Assembly (NCBI RefSeq): GCF_001051235.1
Contig: NZ_CBTJ020000002.1
Location: forward strand, 38,144-102,143
Direction of reading: 5' to 3'
Source: Candidatus Competibacter denitrificans Run_A_D11
Lineage (GTDB): Bacteria; Pseudomonadota; Gammaproteobacteria; Competibacterales; Competibacteraceae
DNA: 64,000 nucleotides
Shown: piece by piece, positions 30,266 through 39,814 of the stretch
Layout of the letters: every line of letters begins with the position of its first letter
Numbering within the stretch: the stretch's first letter is position 1
The notes under the pieces: model-generated
Told to the model about the DNA's origin: nothing
Seen by the model: the letters and a program-made list of their open reading frames with translations, nothing else
Databases searched by the model: none
Made by a program: the position numbers and the translations under genes

Positions 30266-32353
30266 CTATTGAGAACCACTGACGTGGCGGGTTTTCACAA
30301 GCCAACTTCGGAGGATTTGATAGAGATCATCCCGCGAAAATGGCTTCGCCACAAAATCGTCCATCCCGACCGCCAGGCATCGCGCCCGGTCTTCTGGAAA
30401 CGCATTGGCGGTTAACGCGATAATGGGGGTTGGGCTGATCGTGTTCTGGCTGGGAGCCGCCTCGCGCTCCCGAATTTGGCGGGTCGCTTCAAAACCATCC
30501 ATCTCCGGCATCTGACAATCCATCAACACGGCATCAAATCGACCGTTTTCCCAGAATTCCAACGCTTCTTTACCATTGGCAGCCATGCTGACCTCTAGCC
30601 CAAAGGATTGAAGCATGGCCTGCGCTACCAGGGCATTGATGGCGTTATCTTCAACGAGCAGCACATGACCGGCCAAGGTTTCGAGCTTGCCAAGCTGAAC
30701 GGCCGCCGGACTAGATGCCTTAGCCGTAGGGGCCAGCCGCACGGTAAACCAAAAGATTGTGCCTCCCCCCGGCGCAGGCTCGTAACCAATCTCACCACCC
30801 ATCAGTTCGACAATTTGTTTGGCGATGACAAGGCCAAGGCCCGTACCGCCATACGAGCGGGTGGTGGAATCATCGGCTTGCATAAAGGGTTGGAAAAGAT
30901 AGGCATGGGCCGTATCGGGAATACCGATCCCGCTGTCTCGCACCCGGAAATACAACCAAACGCCGTCGCCACGCCGACTGATTACTTTATCGCTCTCGGC
31001 AAGCGACACCCTCACCTGAACTTCGCCATGGCGGGTAAATTTGACGGCATTATCGACCAAATTGCAGAGAATCTGCCGCAACCGGTCGGGATCGCCGCAA
31101 AACCGGCCCGGTACATCGGCCGCTATTTGCCAGAACAGCACCAAACCCTTGCGCTGAGCTTGCGGAACCAGCATTCGCAGCGCATCACCCACCTGTTGGC
31201 GCAAATCGAACTCGACCTCTGCCAAAACAAGCTTACCGGCCTCAATCTTGGAAAAATCGAGAATCTCGTCGATGATCCGCAACAGCGTTTTCCCAGAATC
31301 TTGTAACATCTCCAGGTAGTGGCGCTGTTGCTCGGTGAGATTTGCCTGCCGGGTCAACAGTTGCGCCATCCCCAACACGCCGTTCATCGGGGTACGAATC
31401 TCGTGGCTCATATTGGCCAAAAACCGTGACTTGGCGAAATTAGCGGCCTCGGCGGCATCGCGGGCGTGTGCCAGCGCACCCTCAACCCGCTTGCGCTCGG
31501 TGAGATCGTGAAAGACCACCTGCAACGCCGGCTTACCTTGATAGATAAACGGCGCGGCGGCCACATCCACCGGAAACACGCTGCCATCCAAGCGGACATA
31601 GGTCTCTTCAACCAGAGCAACTGCCATTTTGGTTACTTGAATCTCCTGCAACCGTTGACGAACCAAGGTATAAGAGTCAGGATGCAAGCGGTCCCAGCAG
31701 GAGGTTCCCAGCAGATCGGCCGGCGCGTGGCCACCAAACAAGCGAACACCCGCTGCATTGATGTAGACGATCTTCTCGTCTTGGTGAATGTAAATCCCAT
31801 CTGGCGATAGCTCGACTAGCTGCCGATACGCATTCTCGCTATTCATCAACGCCTGGGTTAAGAGCCGTAAGGTACGGATCGGCAGAGTCCGCAGCGAAAA
31901 AAACACGATCAAGCCAAGGACAAGCCCGCTCAAACCAACCAGGGCAGTTTCCACCAGCAACCCCTGTAGCGAGACCGCCATGTCCAGCGCACCCGCCTTG
32001 ACCGCCAACTCGTAAACAGGATGTCGGCGCGTCACCAGCGGTTGGCGTAAATCAGGCGCCACCTGGGCCATGCGCTGGCCCGCCTCATCGACAAGGACGG
32101 CGGTGTAGTCTTGCTTGACTCGCTTGTGGAGTACTTCTTCCAGTCGTTCGGGCTGTAAGCGCCACAGAGCGGGGTTAAGATTGATAAAGTCAGTGATGGC
32201 CGTGGCGGTGACCGCAACCTCGTTTTCCAACGCACCGCTTAGCTGCTGGTAGGACCAGAAGAAATAAGCAGCGGGAGGACATAGTACGACGACCGTGGCT
32301 AACCCTCCGGCCAGCCAAGTGAATAAGCGCTCAATCCGTAACTGGATATTCAC
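30266..32353 (-). CDS. Hybrid sensor histidine kinase (PAS-HisKA-HATPase-REC)
   Basis: 695 residues with a GTG start. TM1 about 12-33, an extracytoplasmic sensor about 34-135, TM2 about 136-156, a PAS domain about 172-290 ([20 protein letters not shown]), HisKA with His317 ([13 protein letters not shown]), an HATPase ending in YGGTGLGL, and one receiver with Asp612 ([12 protein letters not shown]). It lacks an HPt, so its phosphoryl group must pass to a separate HPt protein; the HPt of the 5717-8662 kinase is a candidate (inference). The start lies 2 bp after a 46-codon ORF, suggesting coupling. The 3' end touches the broken island. Confidence 0.92.
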   Translation of the reverse strand: MNIQLRIERLFTWLAGGLATVVVLCPPAAYFFWSYQQLSGALENEVAVTATAITDFINLNPALWRLQPERLEEVLHKRVKQDYTAVLVDEAGQRMAQVAPDLRQPLVTRRHPVYELAVKAGALDMAVSLQGLLVETALVGLSGLVLGLIVFFSLRTLPIRTLRLLTQALMNSENAYRQLVELSPDGIYIHQDEKIVYINAAGVRLFGGHAPADLLGTSCWDRLHPDSYTLVRQRLQEIQVTKMAVALVEETYVRLDGSVFPVDVAAAPFIYQGKPALQVVFHDLTERKRVEGALAHARDAAEAANFAKSRFLANMSHEIRTPMNGVLGMAQLLTRQANLTEQQRHYLEMLQDSGKTLLRIIDEILDFSKIEAGKLVLAEVEFDLRQQVGDALRMLVPQAQRKGLVLFWQIAADVPGRFCGDPDRLRQILCNLVDNAVKFTRHGEVQVRVSLAESDKVISRRGDGVWLYFRVRDSGIGIPDTAHAYLFQPFMQADDSTTRSYGGTGLGLVIAKQIVELMGGEIGYEPAPGGGTIFWFTVRLAPTAKASSPAAVQLGKLETLAGHVLLVEDNAINALVAQAMLQSFGLEVSMAANGKEALEFWENGRFDAVLMDCQMPEMDGFEATRQIREREAAPSQNTISPTPIIALTANAFPEDRARCLAVGMDDFVAKPFSRDDLYQILRSWLVKTRHVSGSQ

Positions 32354-32355
32354 AG

Positions 32356-32496
32356 TTATCCAGTAACCGGCAGGTCATTGGATTGCCGAAGAAATTCCCT
32401 TGCATCATCCGACAGCGGCTGGCGCAGCCAGCCCCCGACCCGCAAGAAAATAGCGGCAATGGCAAAGACCCTACTCTCCCTCAGTACCCACTGCAT
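32356..32496 (-). CDS. Small ORF coupled to the hybrid kinase
   Basis: 46 codons, not recognised. It reads [20 protein letters not shown] and ends in DLPVTG. It has a strong Shine-Dalgarno (AGGAGA, 8 bp before the ATG), and its TAA is 2 bp before the kinase GTG, which itself has no good binding site. It may be a leader needed for reinitiation or a short membrane-associated partner (the segment VFAIAAIFL is hydrophobic). Confidence comes from the binding site and coupling, not from similarity. Confidence 0.5.
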   Translation of the reverse strand: MQWVLRESRVFAIAAIFLRVGGWLRQPLSDDAREFLRQSNDLPVTG

Positions 32497-32667
32497 GGTC
32501 TGCTCTCCTAACGCCACGTCTCGGTTTATTTTAATTGGCGGCCAAGCCCAAGTCAGTGCAAGCGGGCCGTAAATTTAAGATTACACTAGCGCCAGGCCGA
32601 TTCTGGACTCCACAGATCAGATGCTGTCTAATTGTGAAAGATTGATGACTGCCTCAGAAAAACCACC

Positions 32668-33024
32668 ATGTTCGACATCGCCATTGAGCGCTCTCACCCG
32701 CTAACCCCGCAACAAGCCCGGCAAGCCGCCGAAACCTTTGCCGAGCACCTCGCCAACCGGCACGAAATCAGCTATCGCTGGGAAGGCGATTCGCTGCATT
32801 TTCAACGCAGCGGCATTGATGGCCAAATCGAGTTGGTGCCCGGCTCGATCCGAGTCAACGTGCGCCTGGGTTGGCTGCTGACCCCCTTCAAACAGCGACT
32901 GGAACAGGAAATCCACCGCCATCTGGATGAAATCTTTCCCCTCTTAGCCGCTCCTGATGCGGCGCTGCCCCTGCCGAATGCGCCGCACTCGGCTACAACT
33001 TCATCCCCCGAAAGCCACCTCTGA
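32668..33024 (+). CDS. Polyhydroxyalkanoic acid system family protein
   Basis: 118 residues. FDIAIERSHPLTPQQARQAA, ISYRWEGDSLHFQRSGIDGQI and LGWLLTPFKQRLEQEIHRHL match the small PHA-granule-region family (TIGR02610 type). These proteins are found next to or co-occurring with PHA genes; their biochemical role is unknown. No clear ribosome-binding site. The gap 32497-32667 holds the divergent control region. It converges with the acyl-CoA-ligase-like gene and lies about 24 kb from the main pha cluster. Confidence 0.85.
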   Translation: MFDIAIERSHPLTPQQARQAAETFAEHLANRHEISYRWEGDSLHFQRSGIDGQIELVPGSIRVNVRLGWLLTPFKQRLEQEIHRHLDEIFPLLAAPDAALPLPNAPHSATTSSPESHL

Positions 33025-33038
33025 GCGCAGCCGCACGC

Positions 33039-34694
33039 TCAACACAGCGCCCGGCGTAATACCTCGCCTGCGCGAGACTTGGGCAAACTGTCACGGAATT
33101 CGATGTGCCGTGGCATCTGCTGAGCGGTCAGTCGCCGATAGCAATGCGCCAGCACCATTTCACCGGTCAATTCCGCGCCGGGTTTGCGCACGACGGCGAT
33201 TTTGATGGCCTGACCGGTTTTGTCATCCGGTACCCCGACACACGCCACTTCTAATACCCCCTCACAATCCTGTAGTACCCGTTCAATATCATCGGGAAAG
33301 ATCTCGTGACCGGAGACGCAAATCCGATCCCGCTGCCGACCGACGATCCGCACGAAGCCGTTCTCATCAATTGTGGCGACATCGCCAGTCAATAACCAGC
33401 CATCGCGCAGCACGCAAGCCGTTTCTTCAGGCCGTTGCCAATAGCCCCGCATCACCTGGGGGCCATGCACACACAGCTCACCACGCTCACCCGGTTCCAC
33501 TGCAATACCCGTCGCGCTGCGTAACTCAATGGCCGTAGATGGTAACGGCAAGCCAACGCGACCGCCCGCCTCGCCAACCTCCAGCGGATCAAGACAAACC
33601 AGCGGCCCGGCTTCGGTCAGGCCATAGCTTGCCAAGATCGGCACCCCGGTGATCGCTTGCCAACGCGCCGCCACTGCTGCGCCCACGACGCCACTGCCGA
33701 CCGCCACTTTAAGCCCAGAAAAATCAATCTGGCTCACCTTTGGATGGTTGGTCAACGCTGCAAACAAACCGTCGTCCCCGGTGATGGCGGTCAATCGCGT
33801 GTGGCGCATTTCCGCGATAAGAACCGGAATATCGCGTGGATTCGCCAGCAGCACATTCAACCCACCGCGTCGCACACCAGCAAAGCAATTCACCGTCAGG
33901 CAGAAAAGCTGATGCAATGGCAAGGCCGTAACCATGATTTCTTCCTTGCTCTTACCAAGCTCCGGTCCCAGGAAGGCAAGGCATTGTTCGACATTCGCCA
34001 CCAGATTACGGTGACTGAGCATCACCCCCTTGGGTACGCCGGTGATGCCCCTCGTGTAGTGCAATAAGGCTAGATCCTCACCGCTCACCTTGTCAGCAGA
34101 AAGCGAGCGCTCGCCCGCTGCCGTAAGGAGGGTCTGAAAAGCGACCGCGTTAGGCAAAACATAAGCAGGCACGGTCTTTTTGATGTGCTTGATCGCCAAA
34201 TTGATGACTTTAGCCTTCCAGTAGGAAAGCAGATCGCCAATCTCGGTGACGATGGCGGTTTCAACCGCCGTCTCGCCGATGATGCCGGCTAGGACATGGG
34301 CGAAGTTGGCCAGAATGACAATCACTTTCGCGCCGGAATCGTGCAACTGCTGCTTCAGCTCCGATGGCACGCTTAACGGATCAATATTGACTGCCACCAG
34401 CCCAGCGCGCAACACGCCAAAGAGCGCCACCGGATATTGCAGCAAGTTCGGCAGCAAGAGCGCCACCCGCTCACCTTTGGCTAATTGCAGATCCTGCTGC
34501 AAATAGGCGGCGAAGGTTCGGCTTTTCTGCTCCAACTCGTTATAGGTGAGGCTACGACCCATGCAGGCGAATGCCTGACGGCGACCGAACTGACAGCAGC
34601 TCCGCTCGAAGATCTCAACGAGCGAGCGGTATTGATCGGGATTGATGTCCGCCGGAACATCGGGCGGATAGCACTTTAGCCACACCTTTTCCAC
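33039..34694 (-). CDS. FadD-like AMP-binding protein, A10 lysine missing
   Basis: 551 residues with a GTG start behind GGAG. The ANL fold is complete: A3 region YTRGITGVPKGV (residues 213-224), A5 YGLTEAGP, A7 LLTGDVATIDENGF, A8 GRQRDRICVSGHEIFP and a C-terminal SLPKSRAGEVLRRAL. In long-chain acyl-CoA synthetases the last motif has GK-(I/V)-LRR, whose Lys is required for adenylation; here the residue is Glu544. The A3 loop also deviates (Arg215, Ile217). The protein may be catalytically impaired or have another role. Placed next to a PHA-granule-region gene. Confidence 0.85.
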   Translation of the reverse strand: MEKVWLKCYPPDVPADINPDQYRSLVEIFERSCCQFGRRQAFACMGRSLTYNELEQKSRTFAAYLQQDLQLAKGERVALLLPNLLQYPVALFGVLRAGLVAVNIDPLSVPSELKQQLHDSGAKVIVILANFAHVLAGIIGETAVETAIVTEIGDLLSYWKAKVINLAIKHIKKTVPAYVLPNAVAFQTLLTAAGERSLSADKVSGEDLALLHYTRGITGVPKGVMLSHRNLVANVEQCLAFLGPELGKSKEEIMVTALPLHQLFCLTVNCFAGVRRGGLNVLLANPRDIPVLIAEMRHTRLTAITGDDGLFAALTNHPKVSQIDFSGLKVAVGSGVVGAAVAARWQAITGVPILASYGLTEAGPLVCLDPLEVGEAGGRVGLPLPSTAIELRSATGIAVEPGERGELCVHGPQVMRGYWQRPEETACVLRDGWLLTGDVATIDENGFVRIVGRQRDRICVSGHEIFPDDIERVLQDCEGVLEVACVGVPDDKTGQAIKIAVVRKPGAELTGEMVLAHCYRRLTAQQMPRHIEFRDSLPKSRAGEVLRRALC

Positions 34695-34767
34695 GGGGTG
34701 CTCCGAAATAGGTTCTAAAAACGGCTGCGGTTGGCCAATTTTCTCCCGAAGCGTCGGCGCTGGCTAG

Positions 34768-35835
34768 CTACGCCTCATTCATGGCCCCTAACGCCCGCTG
34801 GAAGACCACCAGATGATCGATTTCCAGCCGAATGCCGATCCGCTGCCCCGCTTGGTGATTGTGGTGGCTAGCAGCCAGACAGAGCAAACGCGCGCCGCTA
34901 TCGAGCTTCAGAGTGTAGAGAAACTCCGCACCGCGAAACGCGCGCTCCACCACTTCGGCCATCAACGGACTGCTATCATCGTGGGTCACATCATCCGGCC
35001 GCACCAGCACCTCGACCGGATCGCCCGGCGCACAACCGGCCGGTGGTATGCCATCAATATCACCCAATTCGGTGCAAACCCGGCTGCCCTCGCCCATCCG
35101 GCCCGGCAAGAACACGCCCTGGCCGATAAAATCAGCGACAAAATGATCGGCTGGTCGATGATAGAGGTTGTAGGCGCTATCCCACTGCAACAGCCGGCCC
35201 TGATTCAGCACCCCGATCTGATCGGCAAAGGCGAAGGCTTCGAACTGATCGTGACTGACCAGCAGGCCGCCGATGCCTTCCCGCAACAGGATCGCCCGAA
35301 TCTCATGCGCCAAATCCTCGCGTAAGGCCACATCCAGGCTGGAGAACGGTTCATCCAGCAGCAATAATCGCGGCCTCGGCGCGAGAGCGCGAGCCAGGGC
35401 CACCCGCTGTTGCTGGCCCCCGGAAATCTGATGCGGATAACGTTGGGCATACTCATCCAAACCGACGACATTCAATAGCTCGTGTACCCGTGCCCACCGC
35501 TCTGCCGCTTTCCAGCTCCGCAAGCCAAAGGCCACGTTGTCAGCAACCGTCAAATGCGGAAACAGCGCCAAATCCTGAAACATCATGCCGATGCGGCGCT
35601 GTTCAGGTGGTAACGTCCAATGGGGTCGGCTCAGTTCGACGCCTTCCAGCCAGATCAAACCCCGCTGCACCGGCTCGAACCCGGCGATAGCACGCAACAG
35701 CGTGGTTTTGCCGCAGCCACTGGGACCGAGCAGGCAACCGATAGCCGCCTCAGCCATTTTGAATGAGACGCCCTCGACCACCCGCTTCGGCGGATAGGCA
35801 ATATCAATGTCGGTCACTTCAAGGAACGGCGTCAT
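34768..35835 (-). CDS. fbpC: Ferric iron ABC transporter, ATP-binding protein
   Basis: 355 residues from the ATG at 35835 (another ATG at 35850). Walker A GPSGCGKTTLL, Q-loop MFQDLALFPHL, signature ISGGQQQRVALARAL, Walker B LLLLDEPFSSLD and switch His LLVSHDQFEAF are all intact. A C-terminal TOBE-like regulatory domain (VEVLVRPDDV) is present. It powers Fe3+ import through the adjacent permease and overlaps the permease gene end by about 16 bp. Substrate assignment comes from the operon. Confidence 0.9.
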   Translation of the reverse strand: MTPFLEVTDIDIAYPPKRVVEGVSFKMAEAAIGCLLGPSGCGKTTLLRAIAGFEPVQRGLIWLEGVELSRPHWTLPPEQRRIGMMFQDLALFPHLTVADNVAFGLRSWKAAERWARVHELLNVVGLDEYAQRYPHQISGGQQQRVALARALAPRPRLLLLDEPFSSLDVALREDLAHEIRAILLREGIGGLLVSHDQFEAFAFADQIGVLNQGRLLQWDSAYNLYHRPADHFVADFIGQGVFLPGRMGEGSRVCTELGDIDGIPPAGCAPGDPVEVLVRPDDVTHDDSSPLMAEVVERAFRGAEFLYTLKLDSGARLLCLAASHHNHQAGQRIGIRLEIDHLVVFQRALGAMNEA

Positions 35836-37555
35836 GATCAGGTCTCGCACGGCCGATGGCGCGACTGAGCAGAATCACCGGCCCGATGCCAGCCAGCACC
35901 ACCGCCAGCGCGAAACCCGCCGAATCCGCCAATCGCTCATCAGAGGCCAGTTCGTAAGTCCGCACCGCCAGCGTGTTGAAGTTAAACGGTCGTAGAATCA
36001 AAGTCGCTGGCAATTCCTTGAGTACATCGACAAACACCAGTAACACAGCGGCCAGCAAACTGCCACGCAGCATCGGGATATGGACCCGCCATAACACTTC
36101 CCTCGGCGTCGAACCGAGTGCGCGAGCCGCATCATCCATGCTCGGCCGAATGCGACTCAGCCCGGCTTCCACGCTGTGCAGGGCCACCGGCAAAAACCGC
36201 GTGCAATAGGCGAATAACAGCGCCGTCACCGTTCCGCTCAGCAACAAGCCGGTGGACCATCCCAGCCATTGCCGTGCCCAACCATCCACACTGCGGTCGA
36301 TAGCGGCCAGCGGCAGCATGACTCCGATAGCGACCACCGCGCCGGGGACGGCGTAACCAAGTCCGGCCGTTCGCACGGCTCCCCGCACCAGCGTTTGCGG
36401 CCGCAAGCGGTGGCCGTATCCCAACAACAACGCCAGCGTCAGAATCAACAAGGCCGCACCGAGCGCCAGCGATAAACTATGGGTGAGCAAGGACCAAAAT
36501 CGTCCGTCCACCATGTGTGGTGCGGTACGGAAGGCCCAGACCGCCAACTGCCCCGCTGGCAGCAGAAAGCCGAATAATAACGGCAGCAGACAGGCTACCG
36601 TCGCCCACCACCGCCCACCACCTCGCAGGGCCAGTCGAGCGAGCCGCACTGGTCGATTGCCGGTGTGGTGAAATCGCGCCAGCCGCCGCGACAACCGCTC
36701 GAACGCCAGTAGCGCAAACACGAACAGCATCAACAATCCCGCCAGTTGGGCGGCGGCGGTGCTGTCGTTCATCCCATACCAGACCCGAAAGAGGCCGGTG
36801 GTAAAGGTGCTCACCCCAAAATACTGGACGGTGCCGTAATCCGCCAACGCCTCCATTTGCACCAGCGACACCCCGGCGATCAGCGCCGGTCGCGCCATCG
36901 GCAATGAGACAGCATAGAAGCGCCGCCACGGCCCCGCCCCCAACGAGCGGCTGACTTCCAGCACGGCGACTGACTGTTCGAGAAAAGCGGCCCGCGCCAG
37001 CAGATAGACGTAGGGATACAGCACCAGCGCCAGCATGATGACCGCACCGGGTAGGGAGCGGATTTCGGGAAACCAATAATCCTGGCGGTTCCAGCCGAAG
37101 CTCTCACGTAAGGCGGTTTGTACCGGCCCGGCGAAATCCAGCAAGCCGGTGTAGGTGTAGGCGATGATATAGGCGGGAATCGCCATCGGCAGCAGCAAGG
37201 CCCACTCGAACAACCGCCGACCGGGAAAATCGTGGATGCTGGTCAACCAGGCGGCAGGCACGCCGATCAACAAGGTGCCCACGCCAACACCCAGCATCAA
37301 CACCAGCGAATTGCGCACATAATCCGCCAGCACGGTATCGGCCAAATGCCGCCAGACCGGGCCGACCGGTTGCAATGCGGTCAGGAATACCGTCAGGACG
37401 GGCAGTGCCAGCAACAAAGAAACCCCGACCACCAGCAAAACCCAGCGGTCGAGGCGAAGCCACAGTATCCACAACCGCTGGCAGCGGTTGCGTCCAGCGA
37501 CAGGGGATGTGGTGCAGCGGGACGCGGACGCCCCGGCTTCGAGGGAAACGGTCAC
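35819..37555 (-). CDS. fbpB: Ferric iron ABC transporter permease (fused, two BPD domains)
   Basis: 578 residues with a GTG start 20 bp after the binding-protein gene. Twelve or so membrane segments in two binding-protein-dependent-transport domains: the first with EVSRSLGAGPWRRFYAVSLPMARPAL, the second with DDAARALGSTPREVLWRVHIP, both matching the EAA loop. A fused FbpB-type permease. It would import Fe3+ delivered by the periplasmic protein. Confidence 0.9.
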   Translation of the reverse strand: MTVSLEAGASASRCTTSPVAGRNRCQRLWILWLRLDRWVLLVVGVSLLLALPVLTVFLTALQPVGPVWRHLADTVLADYVRNSLVLMLGVGVGTLLIGVPAAWLTSIHDFPGRRLFEWALLLPMAIPAYIIAYTYTGLLDFAGPVQTALRESFGWNRQDYWFPEIRSLPGAVIMLALVLYPYVYLLARAAFLEQSVAVLEVSRSLGAGPWRRFYAVSLPMARPALIAGVSLVQMEALADYGTVQYFGVSTFTTGLFRVWYGMNDSTAAAQLAGLLMLFVFALLAFERLSRRLARFHHTGNRPVRLARLALRGGGRWWATVACLLPLLFGFLLPAGQLAVWAFRTAPHMVDGRFWSLLTHSLSLALGAALLILTLALLLGYGHRLRPQTLVRGAVRTAGLGYAVPGAVVAIGVMLPLAAIDRSVDGWARQWLGWSTGLLLSGTVTALLFAYCTRFLPVALHSVEAGLSRIRPSMDDAARALGSTPREVLWRVHIPMLRGSLLAAVLLVFVDVLKELPATLILRPFNFNTLAVRTYELASDERLADSAGFALAVVLAGIGPVILLSRAIGRARPDHDAVP

Positions 37556-37575
37556 ATTGGCGGCATTCTATCGGC

Positions 37576-38610
37576 TCACTTCCAACCCGCCCGATCCATC
37601 AATTGCACGGCGGCGGCGTTCAGTTCGCCCAATTTGGCCACGTTGAGGGTGTCGGCCTTGAACTCGCCCCAGGCTTTGAGAGTGGCGCTGGGCGGAATGG
37701 CCGGATTGACGGGGTATTCATTGTTGGTTTCAGCATACCAGCGTTGGGCGGCATCGCCTGCCATAAATTCCAGCAGCTTGATGGCATGATCACGATTGCG
37801 GGCGTGGGCGGTGATCCCGGCTCCGCTGACATTGACGTGAACACCGGTGGTTTTGGCGTCGGGCCAGAACACAGCGACCTTGGCGGCGGCTTGCTTTTCC
37901 GCATCATCGCTGGAATTGCTCATGCCGCCGAGGTAGTAGGTATTGGCCAAGGCCACATCGCATTCACCGGCAGCGACGGCCTTGATCTGATCGCGGTCAC
38001 CGCCTTTGGGTGGGCGGGCAAAATTGGCGACCAGTCCCTTGACCCACGCCTCGGTTTTGGCCTCGCCGTGATGGCTGATCATCCCAGCGACCAGCGATTG
38101 ATTGTAGATGCTGTCCGAAGAACGGACGCAGACTTTGCCCTTCCACTTCGCATCGGCCAAGGCGTCGTAGGTGGACAGATCCGCGGGTTGGACCCGATCT
38201 TTGGCGTAGATAATCGGTCGGGCACGTACCGACAGCCCATACCAGTAGCCTTCAGGATCGCGGTAGGCAGCGGGAATTTTTGCTGCCAGCGTTTCTGATT
38301 TGAGCGCTTGCAACACCCCGGCCTTTTTCGCGGCGGCCAGACGCCCAGCGTCGGTGGTGAGCATCAGATCGGCGGGTGTGTTGGCGCCTTCGCTTTGCAG
38401 CCGTTGCAGCAGCGTTTCTTCCTTATCCGTCACCAGGTTGACCGTGATGCCGGTCTGCTTGCTGAAATCATCCAGCAGCGGCTTGATCAGGTCTTCCTTG
38501 CGCGCTGAGTAGATATTCACTTCATCGGCTGCCAGCGCAAGTGTAGCAATCGCTCCAGAGAGCAGGCAAAACAGCGGTAACAAAACAGTGCGCTTGAATC
38601 GGGCAGACAT
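37576..38610 (-). CDS. fbpA: Periplasmic ferric iron-binding protein
   Basis: 344 residues from the ATG at 38610 (GGAG 8 bp upstream; an ATG at 38637 would overlap the Fur box). A signal peptide ends at TLALA/ADEVNIYSARKE. The mature protein has the FbpA-type fold with NIYSARKEDLIKPLLDDF, the paired tyrosines NTYYLGG that bind Fe3+ in this family, and VNVSGAGITAHARN. First gene of fbpABC. A promoter and Fur box precede it, so it is likely iron-repressed. Confidence 0.92.
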   Translation of the reverse strand: MSARFKRTVLLPLFCLLSGAIATLALAADEVNIYSARKEDLIKPLLDDFSKQTGITVNLVTDKEETLLQRLQSEGANTPADLMLTTDAGRLAAAKKAGVLQALKSETLAAKIPAAYRDPEGYWYGLSVRARPIIYAKDRVQPADLSTYDALADAKWKGKVCVRSSDSIYNQSLVAGMISHHGEAKTEAWVKGLVANFARPPKGGDRDQIKAVAAGECDVALANTYYLGGMSNSSDDAEKQAAAKVAVFWPDAKTTGVHVNVSGAGITAHARNRDHAIKLLEFMAGDAAQRWYAETNNEYPVNPAIPPSATLKAWGEFKADTLNVAKLGELNAAAVQLMDRAGWK

Positions 38611-38637
38611 CGAATGCTCCAGGGCTTTACAATTCAC

Positions 38638-38670
38638 TCAAATGATATTCATTCTCATTTGACCTGTAAA
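38638..38670 (-). promoter_or_regulatory. Promoter with overlapping Fur box upstream of fbpABC
   Basis: On the minus strand TTTACA (38670-38665) and TATCAT (38647-38642) are spaced by 17 bp. The stretch 38656-38638 reads GAGAATGAATATCATTTGA, matching the 19-bp Fur consensus at about 13 positions, and covers the -10 and part of the spacer. Repression by Fe-Fur is the expected outcome. Confidence 0.7.
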
Positions 38671-38767
38671 GCAGTGTTCCAAAAATAATTTAACTGATAA
38701 AAATACTCAGAATATTGGTTTAGAAAAACACCCAACGTGATTCAGGGTTCTGATCTGGGCGGCTTGC

Positions 38768-39811
38768 TTACAGCAAGTTCTTCCTCGGATCAAACGCATC
38801 TCGCACCGCTTCACCGACAAACACCAGCAAGCTCAGCATCAGCGCCACCACCACAAACCCGGCAATACCCAGCCACGGCGCTTGCAGATTGTCCTTGCCC
38901 TGCCGCAACAGATCCCCCAAGGAAGCCGATCCCGGCGGCAACCCTAGCCCAAGAAAATCCAACGCGGTCAGGGCAACGATAGAGCCGGAGAGGATGAACG
39001 GCATGAAGGTCAGCGTCGCCACCATCGCATTTGGCAAGACATGCTTGAACATGATCCGGCCATCGGTCATGCCCAAGGCGCGAGCAGCCCGGACGTAATC
39101 GAAATTACGGGCACGCAGAAACTCCGCCCGCACCACCCCGACCAGAGAAGTCCAACTGAACAACATCAAGACCAGAAGCAGTGTCCAAAACCCTGGCGTT
39201 ACGACGCTGGAGACGATGATCAGCACGAACAGTTGCGGCAAGCCACCCCAAATTTCGAGAAAGCGTTGCAACAGCAAATCCACCCGACCGCCGAAATAAC
39301 CTTGCACCGCACCCGCCGCTACCCCGATGACTGAAGAGGTCAGCGTCAGCAACAAGCCAAACAGCACCGAAATCCGCAAGCCGTAAATCAAGCGCGCCAG
39401 TACATCCCGGCCCTGATCATCCGTACCGAACCAGTTTTCGGCCGACGGCGGCGCGGGTGCGGGAACCGGCAGGTTGTAATTCACGGTGGCATGGCTGAAA
39501 CGAATCGGTGGCCACAGCATCCAGCCATTCTTCTGGATTAAATCTGCCAGGAAAGGATCACGATAATTGGCGGCGCTGGGGAAGAGGCCACCAAAATCGG
39601 TTTCTGCGTATTCCTTGAACACCGGCATATAAAATCCGCCTTGATACTTCACCAACAACGGCCGGTCGTTGGCGATAAATTCCGCACTCAAGCTCAACCC
39701 GAACAGCAATAAAAACAGCCACAGAGACCACCAGCCCCGGCGGTTGGCGCGAAACTGGGCGAAGCGGCGATGAGTCAATGGTGTGACGTGAATGCCCAAT
39801 CGCTTTAGCAT
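38768..39811 (-). CDS. yejE: YejE-type oligopeptide/microcin C ABC permease
   Basis: 347 residues. An N-terminal membrane segment (WWSLWLFLLLFGLSLSAEFIAND) and a long periplasmic loop (KYQGGFYMPVFKEYAETDFGG) typical of YejE are followed by the BPD domain with GTDDQGRDVLARLIYGLRIS and RAARALGMTDGRIMFKHVLPNA. It forms the permease pair with YejB, 3 bp upstream. The binding protein (YejA) and ATPase (YejF) are not adjacent. Confidence 0.92.
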   Translation of the reverse strand: MLKRLGIHVTPLTHRRFAQFRANRRGWWSLWLFLLLFGLSLSAEFIANDRPLLVKYQGGFYMPVFKEYAETDFGGLFPSAANYRDPFLADLIQKNGWMLWPPIRFSHATVNYNLPVPAPAPPSAENWFGTDDQGRDVLARLIYGLRISVLFGLLLTLTSSVIGVAAGAVQGYFGGRVDLLLQRFLEIWGGLPQLFVLIIVSSVVTPGFWTLLLVLMLFSWTSLVGVVRAEFLRARNFDYVRAARALGMTDGRIMFKHVLPNAMVATLTFMPFILSGSIVALTALDFLGLGLPPGSASLGDLLRQGKDNLQAPWLGIAGFVVVALMLSLLVFVGEAVRDAFDPRKNLL

Positions 39812-39814
39812 CGC

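Noticed and set aside
30262..30277. GGTTCT-ATTG-AGAACC palindrome at the junction of helicase stub and kinase
   Set aside because: A 6-bp stem is short enough to arise by chance; no second copy is seen at the other island end.
32378..32572. Plus-strand 64-codon frame in the gap upstream of the PHA-granule gene
   Set aside because: No binding site or similarity; the minus strand of the same region has a better-supported small ORF.
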